This document shows, piece after piece, positions 38,164-46,085 of a DNA stretch of 64,000 bases. Made by a program: the position numbers and the translations under genes. Position 1 is the first letter of the stretch; each line of letters opens with the position of its first letter. The notes under the pieces were generated by a model, which did no database searches, was not told the DNA's origin, and was given only the letters and a program-made list of their open reading frames with translations. The DNA is from Sodalis praecaptivus (lineage in GTDB: Bacteria; Pseudomonadota; Gammaproteobacteria; Enterobacterales; Enterobacteriaceae): the NCBI RefSeq assembly GCF_000517425.1, contig NZ_CP006569.1:558001-622000 (forward strand). Reading direction: 5' to 3'.

Positions 38164-39087
38164 GTGAAAAAATTATCGCCCCTTAACGAACGTGACTTAC
38201 GCGCTCTGCGTATTTTTCGCGTCGCCGCGCAGGCTCGGGGCTTCTCGGCCGCGGAACGGCTACTTGGCATGACCAAAGCGACGATAAGCCGACAAATCAA
38301 AGATATTGAGGATCGGCTTGGCGCCCGCCTGTGCACGCGAGGGCCTCAGGGGTTCGAGCTGACGGATGTGGGGCGCGCCGCATTGCGCGCGACGCAGGAA
38401 GCGTTGGATGCCCTGGATCGCATTCGTCCGGAAGTGGACGCCGCCCGGCAGGTTTTAAGCGGCAAATTAGCTCTGGGCCTGACGGACAACGTGATAGGCA
38501 ACCCGGCCGTGCGGATCCATTTGGCGCTGGGCGCTTTGTGTCGAATGGCGCCTGATGTGGATTTGACGGTCGAAACCTTGACCACCCGTGAACTGATACG
38601 CGCGCTACTCGATCGCCGGCTGCACGTCGCCATTAAAGGGGTCTATGAGCGCGTAGCCTCGCTGGAATACGCCGATTTGTTCACCGAGCAGCATTACATC
38701 TATGCGCTGGCTGAAGGTTCCGCCACCATCAATGGCGCAACGGCCATGGCCAAACCGGGTCGACATTTACCGCTAATTTATCGTGCCGAGCAACCTTTTG
38801 TCGAAGACGCCCTGCAAAAGCAGGGATTTCGCCGCGGGCCGGAGGCGTTTGGTCTGGAGTCGGTTGCCACGCTTATCGCGACAGGCTATTACTCGGGTAT
38901 TTTGCCGGCGCATTATGCCGCACTGTTGAGCCCGCGTATTCCGATGCAGGTCATCGACGATACGCCGCGCTATAAGGTGACCTTCAGTGCGGTATTCAAT
39001 AATGCCCGGCCGCTGCCGCGCAGCGCCGAGGTACTGGTGGAGCTCTTGGCCGCGGAACACGCCACGCCGGGTGGTCCGGCGCGTTAA
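38164..39087 (+). CDS. LysR-family transcriptional regulator
   Basis: The 307-residue protein has an N-terminal winged helix (LRALRIFRVAAQARGFSAAERLLGMTKATISRQIKDIEDRLGARL, residues 10-60) and a LysR-type effector domain. It begins with GTG, with AGGAAGG about five bases upstream. It is divergent from the ureohydrolase/ABC operon although separated by the 600-base hairpin array, so it is the best candidate regulator of that operon. Confidence 0.9.
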   Translation: MKKLSPLNERDLRALRIFRVAAQARGFSAAERLLGMTKATISRQIKDIEDRLGARLCTRGPQGFELTDVGRAALRATQEALDALDRIRPEVDAARQVLSGKLALGLTDNVIGNPAVRIHLALGALCRMAPDVDLTVETLTTRELIRALLDRRLHVAIKGVYERVASLEYADLFTEQHYIYALAEGSATINGATAMAKPGRHLPLIYRAEQPFVEDALQKQGFRRGPEAFGLESVATLIATGYYSGILPAHYAALLSPRIPMQVIDDTPRYKVTFSAVFNNARPLPRSAEVLVELLAAEHATPGGPAR

Positions 39088-39411
39088 GGGGGGACGCCGG
39101 GTGGGCGCGCGTCTTAGGCGGCGCACGCCGTGCCTGGAGCCGAGGCCTTGAACGGCGCACGCCGTGCCTGCTTGGCGCCCGTTACATCGACGCCGCCTGG
39201 GGCGGTGAGAAATTCGATAGCCACAATAAATTAAGGGCTGATGGTGACATCAGCCCTTAATGCGTTCGGCGTGTATCCGGAGATGTCCCGCTGAGCGCCT
39301 TAGCGAGGGTGTTAGATCGCACACTCGCGTCACTCTCTAGAGCAACGGAAGAGCTATTCCATCAGCGATATGAAAAGTGCCCTGATGGGATAGCCGTTAT
39401 CCGTGGCCAGC
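39088..39411. other. Intergenic stretch with a direct repeat and a strong hairpin
   Basis: CGGCGCACGCCGTGCCTG is repeated at 39119 and 39153, 34 bases apart. A 12-bp perfect hairpin follows at 39231-39260. Around 39371 the sequence AAGTGCCCTGATG equals the start of a unit of the array at 37328-37935. No gene is seen. Confidence 0.55.
39231..39260 (-). terminator. Probable terminator hairpin
   Basis: TTAAGGGCTGAT/ATCAGCCCTTAA forms a perfect 12-bp stem with a 6-base loop. On the minus strand it is followed by TTATTG, a weak T-rich tail. It lies 150 bases beyond the minus-strand DUF1471 gene at 39412 and probably ends that transcript. It may also act on LysR read-through. Confidence 0.6.
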
Positions 39412-39672
39412 TTATTTATACAGCTCGGCATTACCGCTCAGGGTATCGTTACCGCCGGCGGAAATAATGCGATAGGAACTTGCATTAGCCGCATCCGCTT
39501 TGGCGGCCAGCTGATCTTGCAGATCAGACAGGTTGCTGCTGTTTGTGGTGGCGGAAACAACACCGATGCGCTCTTGGCCTGCGGGCGCCGAGGTGACTTC
39601 CTGAGCCGCAAAGCTACCGAAGGACAGAGTACTCAGGGCGATGGCTGCAATAAGGGTTTTGACGTTTTTCAT
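39412..39672 (-). CDS. Small periplasmic DUF1471 (BhsA/McbA-like) protein
   Basis: The 86-residue pre-protein has a signal peptide ending SFGSFA and a mature domain with the DUF1471 pattern: IGVVSATTNSSNLSDLQDQLAAKADAANASSYRIISAGGNDTLSGNAELYK. Family members (BhsA, McbA, YdgH) are small stress- and biofilm-related envelope proteins. It is a tandem paralogue of the gene at 39863. The start has the purine-rich leader AAAGAGAGAAAAGAAG, and a strong hairpin (39696-39721) sits just upstream of it. Confidence 0.9.
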   Translation of the reverse strand: MKNVKTLIAAIALSTLSFGSFAAQEVTSAPAGQERIGVVSATTNSSNLSDLQDQLAAKADAANASSYRIISAGGNDTLSGNAELYK

Positions 39673-39695
39673 CTTCTTTTCTCTCTTTCATATCC

Positions 39696-39721
39696 CACCG
39701 GTAAAGTACGCTTTACCGGTG
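39696..39721 (-). promoter_or_regulatory. 11-bp hairpin in the leader of the DUF1471 gene
   Basis: CACCGGTAAAG/CTTTACCGGTG is a perfect 11-bp stem with a 4-base loop, ending 23 bases before the ATG at 39672. On the minus strand it is not followed by a T-run. It is therefore more likely a leader structure (mRNA stability or processing between the two paralogues) than a terminator. It contains the same ACCGGT motif as the array at 37328-37935. Confidence 0.6.
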
Positions 39722-39862
39722 AGAAAATTAGGCGATGGCGCCGGTCACTGTGGCTCGGCTGGCGTCGGAATAGTGTGGTGGCCGGTGCCGGCCTGGCAGC
39801 ACCGGACGAGGCCTTGGGTAATGCTGCGCCAGCGGTTAACGGCGGCGGGCAGGCCGTAGAGG

Positions 39863-40120
39863 TTACTGATAGATTACCGCGGTGCCGTGCAGGTTGTTCT
39901 GGCCCGAGGTAGAGGTAATTTTGTACGATTTCGCGCCGGCGGCGTCAGCCTGTGCGGCCAGCTGGCTTTCCAGCGAGGACAGGTTGGTGCCGCCCGTCGC
40001 GGAGATAACGCCAACTTTTTGCTGATCGACCGGAACGCTATTCACTAAATCGGCGGCAAAGCTACCAAAGGACAGCGTGGCAAGAGCCAGGGCGGCGATG
40101 GTGTATTTGATGGTTTTCAT
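39863..40120 (-). CDS. Small periplasmic DUF1471 (BhsA/McbA-like) protein
   Basis: The 85-residue pre-protein is paralogous to the product of 39412-39672: the signal ends SFGSFA and the mature part is VGVISATGGTNLSSLESQLAAQADAAGAKSYKITSTSGQNNLHGTAVIYQ. The start follows AAGAGAGAAGAC. A role in envelope stress response is inferred from the family. The two genes are separated by 190 bases and may be transcribed together. Confidence 0.9.
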   Translation of the reverse strand: MKTIKYTIAALALATLSFGSFAADLVNSVPVDQQKVGVISATGGTNLSSLESQLAAQADAAGAKSYKITSTSGQNNLHGTAVIYQ

Positions 40121-40661
40121 AATGTCTTCTCTCTTAATTTAAATGGGTGTCGTTAAGGCTGTTTTTGTGTCGGCGACGTTATTTGTTAACGTTCGATAAC
40201 TAAATACTAGTCTTATCTGTGACACCGATCAACCTATTTTTTTAATGATTATTAATTTATTTGTCATGTTATTGAATTTGCTGTCATTAAAAGTCAGCGA
40301 CTGTCAATTCAGGTCAGCAGGTATGTCGAGATATCACTCTAAGGCGGCGCGGTAAGCCAAAGCGGCATCAGGCGTCGCGGGTGGGGACGTAGACGCCGCT
40401 GACGCAACATCGATTCGCTCGTCAGCGTTTTAACCTTGTCGACGCACTTCCACGTATCCGATATTGAGGTGGCGGGCGGGGCGGCGATAGGGTGAAGACA
40501 AAGTGAGCGTTGTCGGTGACGATGGCGTAAAGCCACAAACAGACGAGGGGCACCGCGAGCGTTAGCGCCAGATGACGCCACAGCCGATAAACGCGGTAAC
40601 GCCATCCTAAGCAAGCACGTCCTTACGCTGCCTGCACCTCAAGCGCAAGGATGCTTGCCTG
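40121..40661. other. Intergenic stretch with a possible gene remnant
   Basis: The first 200 bases are AT-rich and should hold the DUF1471 promoter. On the minus strand at about 40430-40610 one frame reads like a membrane anchor (WRYRVYRLWRHLALTLAVP and onward to hydrophobic residues). It has no start codon and stops a short way upstream, so it may be a degraded gene. I cannot name it. Confidence 0.3.
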
Positions 40662-40810
40662 CATGCTCCACCGTCATGAGAAAGTGCAGCCATACGTCCC
40701 ACGGGCATGCTCCACCGTCAGGAGAAAGTGCAGCCATACGTCCCACGGGCATGCTCCACCGTCAGGAGAAAGTGCAGCCATGCGTCCTACGGGCATGCTC
40801 CACCGGCAAT
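40662..40810. repeat. 44-bp tandem repeat, 3.3 copies
   Basis: Units start at 40662, 40706, 40750 and 40794 (partial). Each begins CATGCTCCACCG and continues GAAAGTGCAGCCATACGTCC. Copies differ at only a few bases. No reading frame of note. The array ends immediately before the palindrome at 40816. Confidence 0.9.
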
Positions 40811-40815
40811 AGTTG

Positions 40816-40841
40816 CTTCCTTCAGGCGTGCCTGAAGGAAG
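40816..40841. promoter_or_regulatory. Perfect 26-bp palindrome
   Basis: Arms CTTCCTTCAGGC and GCCTGAAGGAAG are separated by only two bases (GT). The tiny loop fits a protein-binding site or cruciform better than a transcription terminator, and no T-run follows. It lies 100 bases upstream of the TetR gene. Confidence 0.6.
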
Positions 40842-40888
40842 GGCATTGATGAGTATAGCGCAAAGCGACAAAGGGAGAAACTTAATTT

Positions 40889-40902
40889 TTAACGATCATT
40901 AA
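40889..40902. promoter_or_regulatory. Candidate TetR operator
   Basis: TTAACGATCATTAA is palindromic at all but one symmetric pair. It lies in the AT-rich promoter region about 40 bases upstream of the TetR-family start, the usual place for autoregulation. Confidence 0.5.
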
Positions 40903-40940
40903 TTATATGCTACTCTCTCCGGTAACCAAGAGAGGATGCC

Positions 40941-41579
40941 ATGAAAACTGAATCAGTCACCGTCGCCAGGCGCGGTCGCGGCCGGCCGAAACAATTTTGC
41001 CGCGAAGAGGCCCTGGATAAGGCGCTGGAACTGTTCTGGCGTCATGGTTTTGACGCCACGTCCCTGGCCGATCTGGTGGATGCGACGGGCGCCAAAGCCC
41101 CCACTTTATACGGTGAATTCGGAAATAAAGAAGGGCTGTTCTGCGCCGTCATGGACCGGTACGTGGTCAAGTTTTCCTCCACCGCCCGCGAGCGCCTATC
41201 CATGCCCGGCTTGACGACCCACCAGGCGCTGGAAAATTTCTTTCGCGCCGCCGCTGCGCTCTATACGGACAAAAACTTGCCGGCCGGATGCTTTATCATC
41301 TGTACTTCCTCAACGCTCGCCGCCTCCTCACAGGCGGTAGAAGAGAGGTTGCGGGCGCACCATCATCTGCAGGAGCAAACGCTATTGGCTTTTCTGCAGC
41401 GTCGGCAGCAACAGGGGCAATTGGCCATCGACGCCGATTGCGGCCGTTTGGCCAAATATCTGACCTGTACGCTGCAGGGAATGTCGGTGCAGGCGCGCGA
41501 CGGCGCGGACCGCGAGGATCTCGACGCTATCGTGACCACACTGCTGGCGCAATGGCCCCATTTGCTGGAAAACGCCTAA
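40941..41579 (+). CDS. TetR/AcrR-family transcriptional regulator
   Basis: The 212-residue repressor has a TetR helix-turn-helix at residues 18-65 (EALDKALELFWRHGFDATSLADLVDATGAKAPTLYGEFGNKEGLF) and a C-terminal ligand domain with PAGCFIICTSS. It is about 90 bases upstream of the zinc alcohol dehydrogenase on the same strand. Regulators of this type often control the adjacent oxidoreductase in response to aldehydes or quinones. The start follows AGAGAGG. Confidence 0.9.
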   Translation: MKTESVTVARRGRGRPKQFCREEALDKALELFWRHGFDATSLADLVDATGAKAPTLYGEFGNKEGLFCAVMDRYVVKFSSTARERLSMPGLTTHQALENFFRAAAALYTDKNLPAGCFIICTSSTLAASSQAVEERLRAHHHLQEQTLLAFLQRRQQQGQLAIDADCGRLAKYLTCTLQGMSVQARDGADREDLDAIVTTLLAQWPHLLENA

Positions 41580-41671
41580 ACTTAGAGTCTCCCTTTTTTT
41601 ACACCGTGTTTTGGTTCCCCCGCCGGCGCCTGTTACAGGCGGCCGGCTTTGACATGAGACTGGAGAAGAAT

Positions 41672-42733
41672 ATGTCCCTTAATGTACTCGGCTTTGCAGC
41701 CCAATCCGCCGATTCGGCGCTGGCAGCGCACCGTTTTGTCCGCCGCGATCCGCGCGCGGATGATGTGGTTATCGACATTCTTTATTGTGGCGTTTGCCAT
41801 TCCGATCTCCATCAGGCCCGCAATGACTGGGGTGGATCGATGTTCCCGCTGATCCCCGGTCATGAAATTATCGGTAAGGTGACCCAGGTGGGGCGGGACG
41901 TGAAATCGTTTCGCGTCGGCGATATGGTCGGCGTCGGCTGTATGGTGGATTCCTGTCAGCAATGTGAATCGTGCCAGGCGGGACTGGAACAGTACTGTAT
42001 GGAAGGATTCACAGGTACTTATAACAGCAAAGATCGTCAAGACGGGCAGGTAACCTTCGGCGGTTATTCGGAAAAAATCGTCGTCGCAGAGAAGTTTGTG
42101 TTGCGGATCCCGGAAAAACTGGATCCGTGTTCCGCCGCGCCGCTGCTGTGTGCCGGTATCACCACTTACTCGCCGCTGCGCCACTGGAACGTTCAGCCGG
42201 GGGATAAAATCGGTGTAGTGGGCTTAGGCGGTCTGGGCCATATGGCGCTTAAATTGGCGAAGGGGATGGGGGCCGAGGTGACGCTGTTTACCCGTTCGCC
42301 GGGTAAAGAGAGTGAAGCCCGCCGTCTGGGCGCCGATCATGTGGTGCTCTCTACCAATGAGCAGCAGATGGCGCAAGTGGCCGGTCATTTCGACTTAATC
42401 ATCGACACCGTCCCGACCCAGCACGATATTAACCCTTATACCGCGACGCTGAAACTTAACGGCACCGTGGTGCTGGTGGGGCTGATTGGCAACATTGAGC
42501 CGGCGCCGCACACCGGTCCGCTCATCATGGGGCGCAGAACCGTTGCCGGTTCGTTGATAGGCGGGATCGCCGAGACGCAGGAAATGCTGGATTTCTGTGC
42601 CGAAAAAGGCATTACCTGCGATATCGAAATGATCGATATGCAATATATCAACGAAGCCTATGAGCGCATGCTCAATAGCGACGTTAAATACCGTTTCGTC
42701 ATCGATATCGCTTCACTGAAGCAATCTGCCTAA
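41672..42733 (+). CDS. Zinc-dependent NADP alcohol/aldehyde dehydrogenase (YahK-like)
   Basis: This 353-residue medium-chain dehydrogenase reduces aldehydes with NADPH. The catalytic zinc ligands are visible in YCGVCHSDLHQARNDW (Cys, His) and PGHEIIGKV. The structural zinc Cys cluster is in GCMVDSCQQCESCQAGLEQYC, and the cofactor loop is VGLGGLGHMALKLAKGMG. It is closest to the YahK/cinnamyl-alcohol dehydrogenase branch. I chose the ATG at 41672 because GGAGAAG precedes it and the length fits YahK (349). A much longer open frame upstream overlaps the TetR gene and is rejected. Confidence 0.9.
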   Translation: MSLNVLGFAAQSADSALAAHRFVRRDPRADDVVIDILYCGVCHSDLHQARNDWGGSMFPLIPGHEIIGKVTQVGRDVKSFRVGDMVGVGCMVDSCQQCESCQAGLEQYCMEGFTGTYNSKDRQDGQVTFGGYSEKIVVAEKFVLRIPEKLDPCSAAPLLCAGITTYSPLRHWNVQPGDKIGVVGLGGLGHMALKLAKGMGAEVTLFTRSPGKESEARRLGADHVVLSTNEQQMAQVAGHFDLIIDTVPTQHDINPYTATLKLNGTVVLVGLIGNIEPAPHTGPLIMGRRTVAGSLIGGIAETQEMLDFCAEKGITCDIEMIDMQYINEAYERMLNSDVKYRFVIDIASLKQSA

Positions 42734-42790
42734 AGACGGTGGGCGCGGTGCAATCCGCGCCCATAATCTCCTCCCTTCCCGCCCCAGACG

Positions 42791-42915
42791 GATCGATAGA
42801 CACCCTCTAGTCTCCTTGAAGCAGATCAATTGACACCTTCTATCCCACCGTGGCGGCTGGGTTGACACCTTCTGTCTCCCTAAAGGCGGCTCGGTTGACA
42901 CCGCCTCTCTCACCT
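42791..42915. repeat. Degenerate 33-bp tandem repeat, 4 copies
   Basis: The motif GACACC with a following TCT-rich stretch (type TTGACACCTTCTGTCTCCC) recurs at 42799, 42832, 42864 and 42897, a period of 32-33 bases. The array fills most of the gap between the dehydrogenase and the convergent nodT gene and reaches its stop codon. Confidence 0.7.
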
Positions 42916-44943
42916 CAAAGTGGGGTGTCCGGACGCGCTAGCCGTTCTCAATTGCCCCCCCGCGTCTACAGCCGTCGGCGCTTCCCAGCCGCCGCCCAGC
43001 GCCAGGAACAACATGACCTGATCGTCGGACAGTTGGCCTGCCGATTGCGCCAGCGCCGCATCGCTGGACGCTAAACCGCGCTCCGCGTCCAGTACATCCA
43101 GATAGCCGATTTTGCCGCTGCTGTAGAGCAGGCGGGTTTTCTGGGCGACATCGGCGGTTGCGGCGCGCGCCGCTTCCAGCGCCTGATAGCGATCCAGATC
43201 GCGGGCGTAATTGTTCAGCGCGGTTTCCACCTCCCGCAGAGCCGTCAGTACCGAGCCATCAAAACGGGCCAGCTCAGCGCGGGTGCCGGCCTGCGCCTGC
43301 GCAATGCGTGCTTGAACCGCGCCACTGGCAGGTAAAGTCCAGGAGATGAGCGGACCAAGGCTCCAACCGTAGGTGTCCTTTTTACCGATGCCGCTTAACA
43401 AACCGGCCGAGCTACCGTCAAGCCCGAGGGTGATTTTGGGATACAAATCCGCCATCGCCACGCCGATACGCGCGGTAGCCGCCGCCAGGCGACGCTCGTT
43501 CTGGCGGATATCCGGCCGGCGGCGCAGCAGAGCCGCGCCATCGCCCACCGGTATGACCTGCGTAAGACGCGGCGGCGTAGTGCAATCCGCTACCTGGCGC
43601 GGAAAATCTTGCGGCAGGTTGCCGGTGAGCGTGGCAAGCTGATATAGGCTGTTTTGGCGCCGCGCTTCCAGCGGCGGCAGCGTGGCGTTGAGTTGCTGGA
43701 GTTGCGCCCGGGCGCGCACGGTATCCAGTTCGCCGGTGCGACCCGCTTGCAGTAGACGGCGGGTGAGATCCACCGATTGTTGCTGCAATTCGATGGAGTG
43801 GCGTGTGGTCATCAACCGCAGACCGGTGGCGCACAGGTCGGCATAAGCCCGGGCGGTGTTGGCGGCGACATTGATTTTCACCAGATCAAGCGCGGCCTGC
43901 GCCGCTTCGCTGTCGGCGCTGGCGGCCTCCAGCGCGCGCTGGATCTGGCCGAAAAGATCCCATTGGTAAGAGAGGGACAGGCCGCCGTCATAGCGCCAGG
44001 CATTGTCGGGCACGGTGCCCGGCGCCAGCACCGACAGCCCCGACGGGTGACCGTAATAGGGTTCGGCATTGGCGCTCAGCGTCGGATTTTGCGCGCTGGA
44101 CGCTTCCTGAAGCAACGCCTGCTGCCGTTCTAAATTGGCCATGGCAAGACGCAGATCGGTATTGCGCGCCAGCGCCTGACGCACCAAATCGTCCAGGCGC
44201 GGATCGTGGTACAGCCGCCACCAATACACCGGCAGCGGCTGCGCGCTGGCGATAGCACCGGACGGTGCCGCTTGGGCGACAGGGTTGTCGTTGTTCGGAG
44301 GCTGCGCGCTGGCGATAGCGCCGGACGGTGCCGCTTGGGCGACAGGGTTGTCGTTGTTCGGCGGCTGCGCGCTGGCGGTAGCGCCGGACGGTGCCGCTTG
44401 CGCGACAGGGTTGCCGTTGTTCGGCGGCTGCGCGCTGGCGATAGCACCGGACGGTGCCGCTTGGGCGACAGGGTTGTCGTTGTTCGGAGGCTGCGCGCTG
44501 GCGATAGCGCCGGACGGTGCCGCTTGGGCGACAGGGTTGTCGTTGTTCGGCGGCTGCGCGCTGGCGGTAGCGCCGGAAGACGCCGCTTGGGTGTCATGCT
44601 CGACATCGTGCAGCGGCAAGCTGCCGGCGCGGCTTAAGAGCGCGCTGGCCGGTGGACGGTAATCGGGCCCGACCGGGTGGCCGCCGCAGCCGGCGGTGAT
44701 CAGCGCCAAGGACAGCGCCAGCGCGCTCGGACGCCTTCGGTAAAAGGCGCCTTTGCTGGGCGGGCGCGTCCGGGCGCGCGGCAAAGTAGCGGCCGCGCGT
44801 GGCGCCTGTCGGCTGGAAACGGCCGATGCACCGTTATCGGCGGTGCGCGGCGCTGCGTCGGCGTCGATGGGAGGAACGGCGCGCCTATGTTCAGCGCGCG
44901 AGCGACGCACCAGGCTGCCGCCGGTTAACGCGGAAAAAATCAT
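42910..44943 (-). CDS. Outer membrane efflux lipoprotein (NodT/OprM family) with repeat insertion
   Basis: This is a 677-residue TolC-like outer membrane channel, the exit duct of the efflux operon. A lipoprotein signal sits unusually far in (LALITAGC, Cys at about residue 86). Two OEP domains follow: residues about 240-440 (VYWWRLYHDPRLDDLVRQAL) and 450-660 (RRRPDIRQNERRLAAATARIGVAMADLYPKI). Between them and the lipobox is a low-complexity insert of 5.6 copies of a 21-residue repeat (about 119-236). The ATG at 44943 overlaps the hlyD stop (ATGA), which supports this start. A TTG at 44784 would give a more normal signal peptide. A 677-residue length is long for the family (usually about 460-500). 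Confidence 0.88.
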   Translation of the reverse strand: MIFSALTGGSLVRRSRAEHRRAVPPIDADAAPRTADNGASAVSSRQAPRAAATLPRARTRPPSKGAFYRRRPSALALSLALITAGCGGHPVGPDYRPPASALLSRAGSLPLHDVEHDTQAASSGATASAQPPNNDNPVAQAAPSGAIASAQPPNNDNPVAQAAPSGAIASAQPPNNGNPVAQAAPSGATASAQPPNNDNPVAQAAPSGAIASAQPPNNDNPVAQAAPSGAIASAQPLPVYWWRLYHDPRLDDLVRQALARNTDLRLAMANLERQQALLQEASSAQNPTLSANAEPYYGHPSGLSVLAPGTVPDNAWRYDGGLSLSYQWDLFGQIQRALEAASADSEAAQAALDLVKINVAANTARAYADLCATGLRLMTTRHSIELQQQSVDLTRRLLQAGRTGELDTVRARAQLQQLNATLPPLEARRQNSLYQLATLTGNLPQDFPRQVADCTTPPRLTQVIPVGDGAALLRRRPDIRQNERRLAAATARIGVAMADLYPKITLGLDGSSAGLLSGIGKKDTYGWSLGPLISWTLPASGAVQARIAQAQAGTRAELARFDGSVLTALREVETALNNYARDLDRYQALEAARAATADVAQKTRLLYSSGKIGYLDVLDAERGLASSDAALAQSAGQLSDDQVMLFLALGGGWEAPTAVDAGGQLRTASASGHPTLR
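44237..44587 (-). repeat. 63-bp coding tandem repeat inside nodT
   Basis: The sequence GACAGGGTTG recurs at 44278, 44341, 44404, 44467 and 44530, exactly 63 bases apart. Each unit encodes 21 residues of the form AQAAPSGAIASAQPPNNDNPV, split as 10 and 11 residues here: AQAAPSGAIA then SAQPPNNDNPV. Copies differ by single bases (Ile/Thr, Asp/Gly). The period is a multiple of three, so the number of copies can change without a frameshift. Confidence 0.92.
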
Positions 44944-45869
44944 GCGCCGTGCTCCGGTGAGACGTGAGCGGTGGCGGCATTCGTCTCGCCCGGCGCCAGG
45001 ACGTCGACGGTCACCGTTTGCCCCGCCACCAGCCGCTGCGTCGCCGGCAGCGGATCAATTTTGACGCGTACCGGAATGCGCTGCGCCAACCGCACCCAGT
45101 TAAACGTCGGATTCACGCTGGGCAGCAGATTATCACCGGTGATGCGATCGCGCTCGGCGATACCGGCGGCAATACTCTCCACCTTGCCGGTAAAGGGACC
45201 GTTGCCCCCCATCGGGATCACCCGTACCGCATCGCCGATATGAATGCGCGGCAGCTTGGTTTCTTCAAAATAGCCTTCGACATAAAACGAACCGCTGTCA
45301 ACCAGCGCCAAGACCGGTTTTCCGGTGGTGGCGTAGCTGCCCTGGCGCAGCACCAGATTGGTGATCATGCCCTCTACCGGCGCCCGCACCTGAGCGCGCG
45401 CCAGATTGAGGCGCGCGCTATCCAACGCCACCTGCGCCTGCGCGAAGCCATTCTGCGCCTGCTCATATTGGGTGCGGCTGCGCTCGCGCTCCTCCTGCGG
45501 CACCAAGCTGCCTAACTGGGCATTGCGCTTATCTTCCCGCTGCGCCTGCGCCATAGCGATACGCTGCGCATTCACCGCCACCTCAGCCTGACGCACCGCC
45601 AGCTCGTAACGGCTGCGGTCCACCACGAACAGTAGCGTTCCCGCCGCCACATGCTGGTTATCCTGCACCATAACCTCGGTCACCAGGCCGGAAACGTCCG
45701 GGGCTATCGGCACCACATTGGCGCGTACGCGTCCGTCGCGGGTCCAGGGCGCCAGCTCATAATGATCCCACAATTGCATGACCGCCCACAGCGCCGCCAG
45801 CGTCACCCCGAGGGTTATCAGCACGCGAATAAGCTGGCGGCCTCGCAAGGTAAAAGTTTCTGATTTCAT
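44940..45869 (-). CDS. HlyD-family periplasmic adaptor of the efflux operon
   Basis: The 309-residue membrane fusion protein has an N-terminal membrane anchor (residues 12-32), biotinyl-lipoyl-like halves around a coiled coil, and APDVSGLVTEVMVQDNQHVAAGTLLFVVDRSRYELA and VRAPVEGMITNLVLRQGSY. It links the FUSC inner membrane protein to the NodT channel. It is of the AaeA/YdhJ type. Its stop overlaps the nodT start, and it begins 6 bases after the DUF1656 gene. Confidence 0.92.
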   Translation of the reverse strand: MKSETFTLRGRQLIRVLITLGVTLAALWAVMQLWDHYELAPWTRDGRVRANVVPIAPDVSGLVTEVMVQDNQHVAAGTLLFVVDRSRYELAVRQAEVAVNAQRIAMAQAQREDKRNAQLGSLVPQEERERSRTQYEQAQNGFAQAQVALDSARLNLARAQVRAPVEGMITNLVLRQGSYATTGKPVLALVDSGSFYVEGYFEETKLPRIHIGDAVRVIPMGGNGPFTGKVESIAAGIAERDRITGDNLLPSVNPTFNWVRLAQRIPVRVKIDPLPATQRLVAGQTVTVDVLAPGETNAATAHVSPEHGA

Positions 45870-45875
45870 TGGTCA

Positions 45876-46085
45876 TTATCGCTGTAAAAGAGAAGTGGCA
45901 TAGGTGAGTCCGTACAGTAATAAACAATAAAAGGCGATATCAAACAGCGCCGGATGCCAGACCCAGCGGTACAGCCCGGCCGCGGCCAGCAGCCGGCGCA
46001 CAACGAAAAATAGCGCCAGGGCGCCCAGCGCCAGCAACATCAACCAGGGGATAAACACGCCGTAAAAACTCGCTTCGCCTATCAT
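45876..46085 (-). CDS. DUF1656 small membrane protein (AaeX/YdhI-like)
   Basis: The 69-residue protein has two membrane helices (GVFIPWLMLLALGALALFFVV and ALFDIAFYCLLLYGLTYA). This family is always encoded between FUSC and HlyD genes of aromatic acid or drug efflux systems. Its ATG overlaps the FUSC stop by four bases (ATGA), which indicates translational coupling. Confidence 0.92.
   Translation of the reverse strand: MIGEASFYGVFIPWLMLLALGALALFFVVRRLLAAAGLYRWVWHPALFDIAFYCLLLYGLTYATSLLQR

Noticed and set aside
41288-41671. N-terminal extension of the alcohol dehydrogenase overlapping the TetR gene
   Set aside because: The open frame continues upstream but overlaps tetR in another frame. The ATG at 41672 has a good Shine-Dalgarno and gives the family length.
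44206-44662. Plus-strand ORFs opposite nodT with a repeated FGGCALA-type pattern
   Set aside because: They are antisense shadows of the 63-bp coding repeat, with a period that is a multiple of three and therefore open in several frames.
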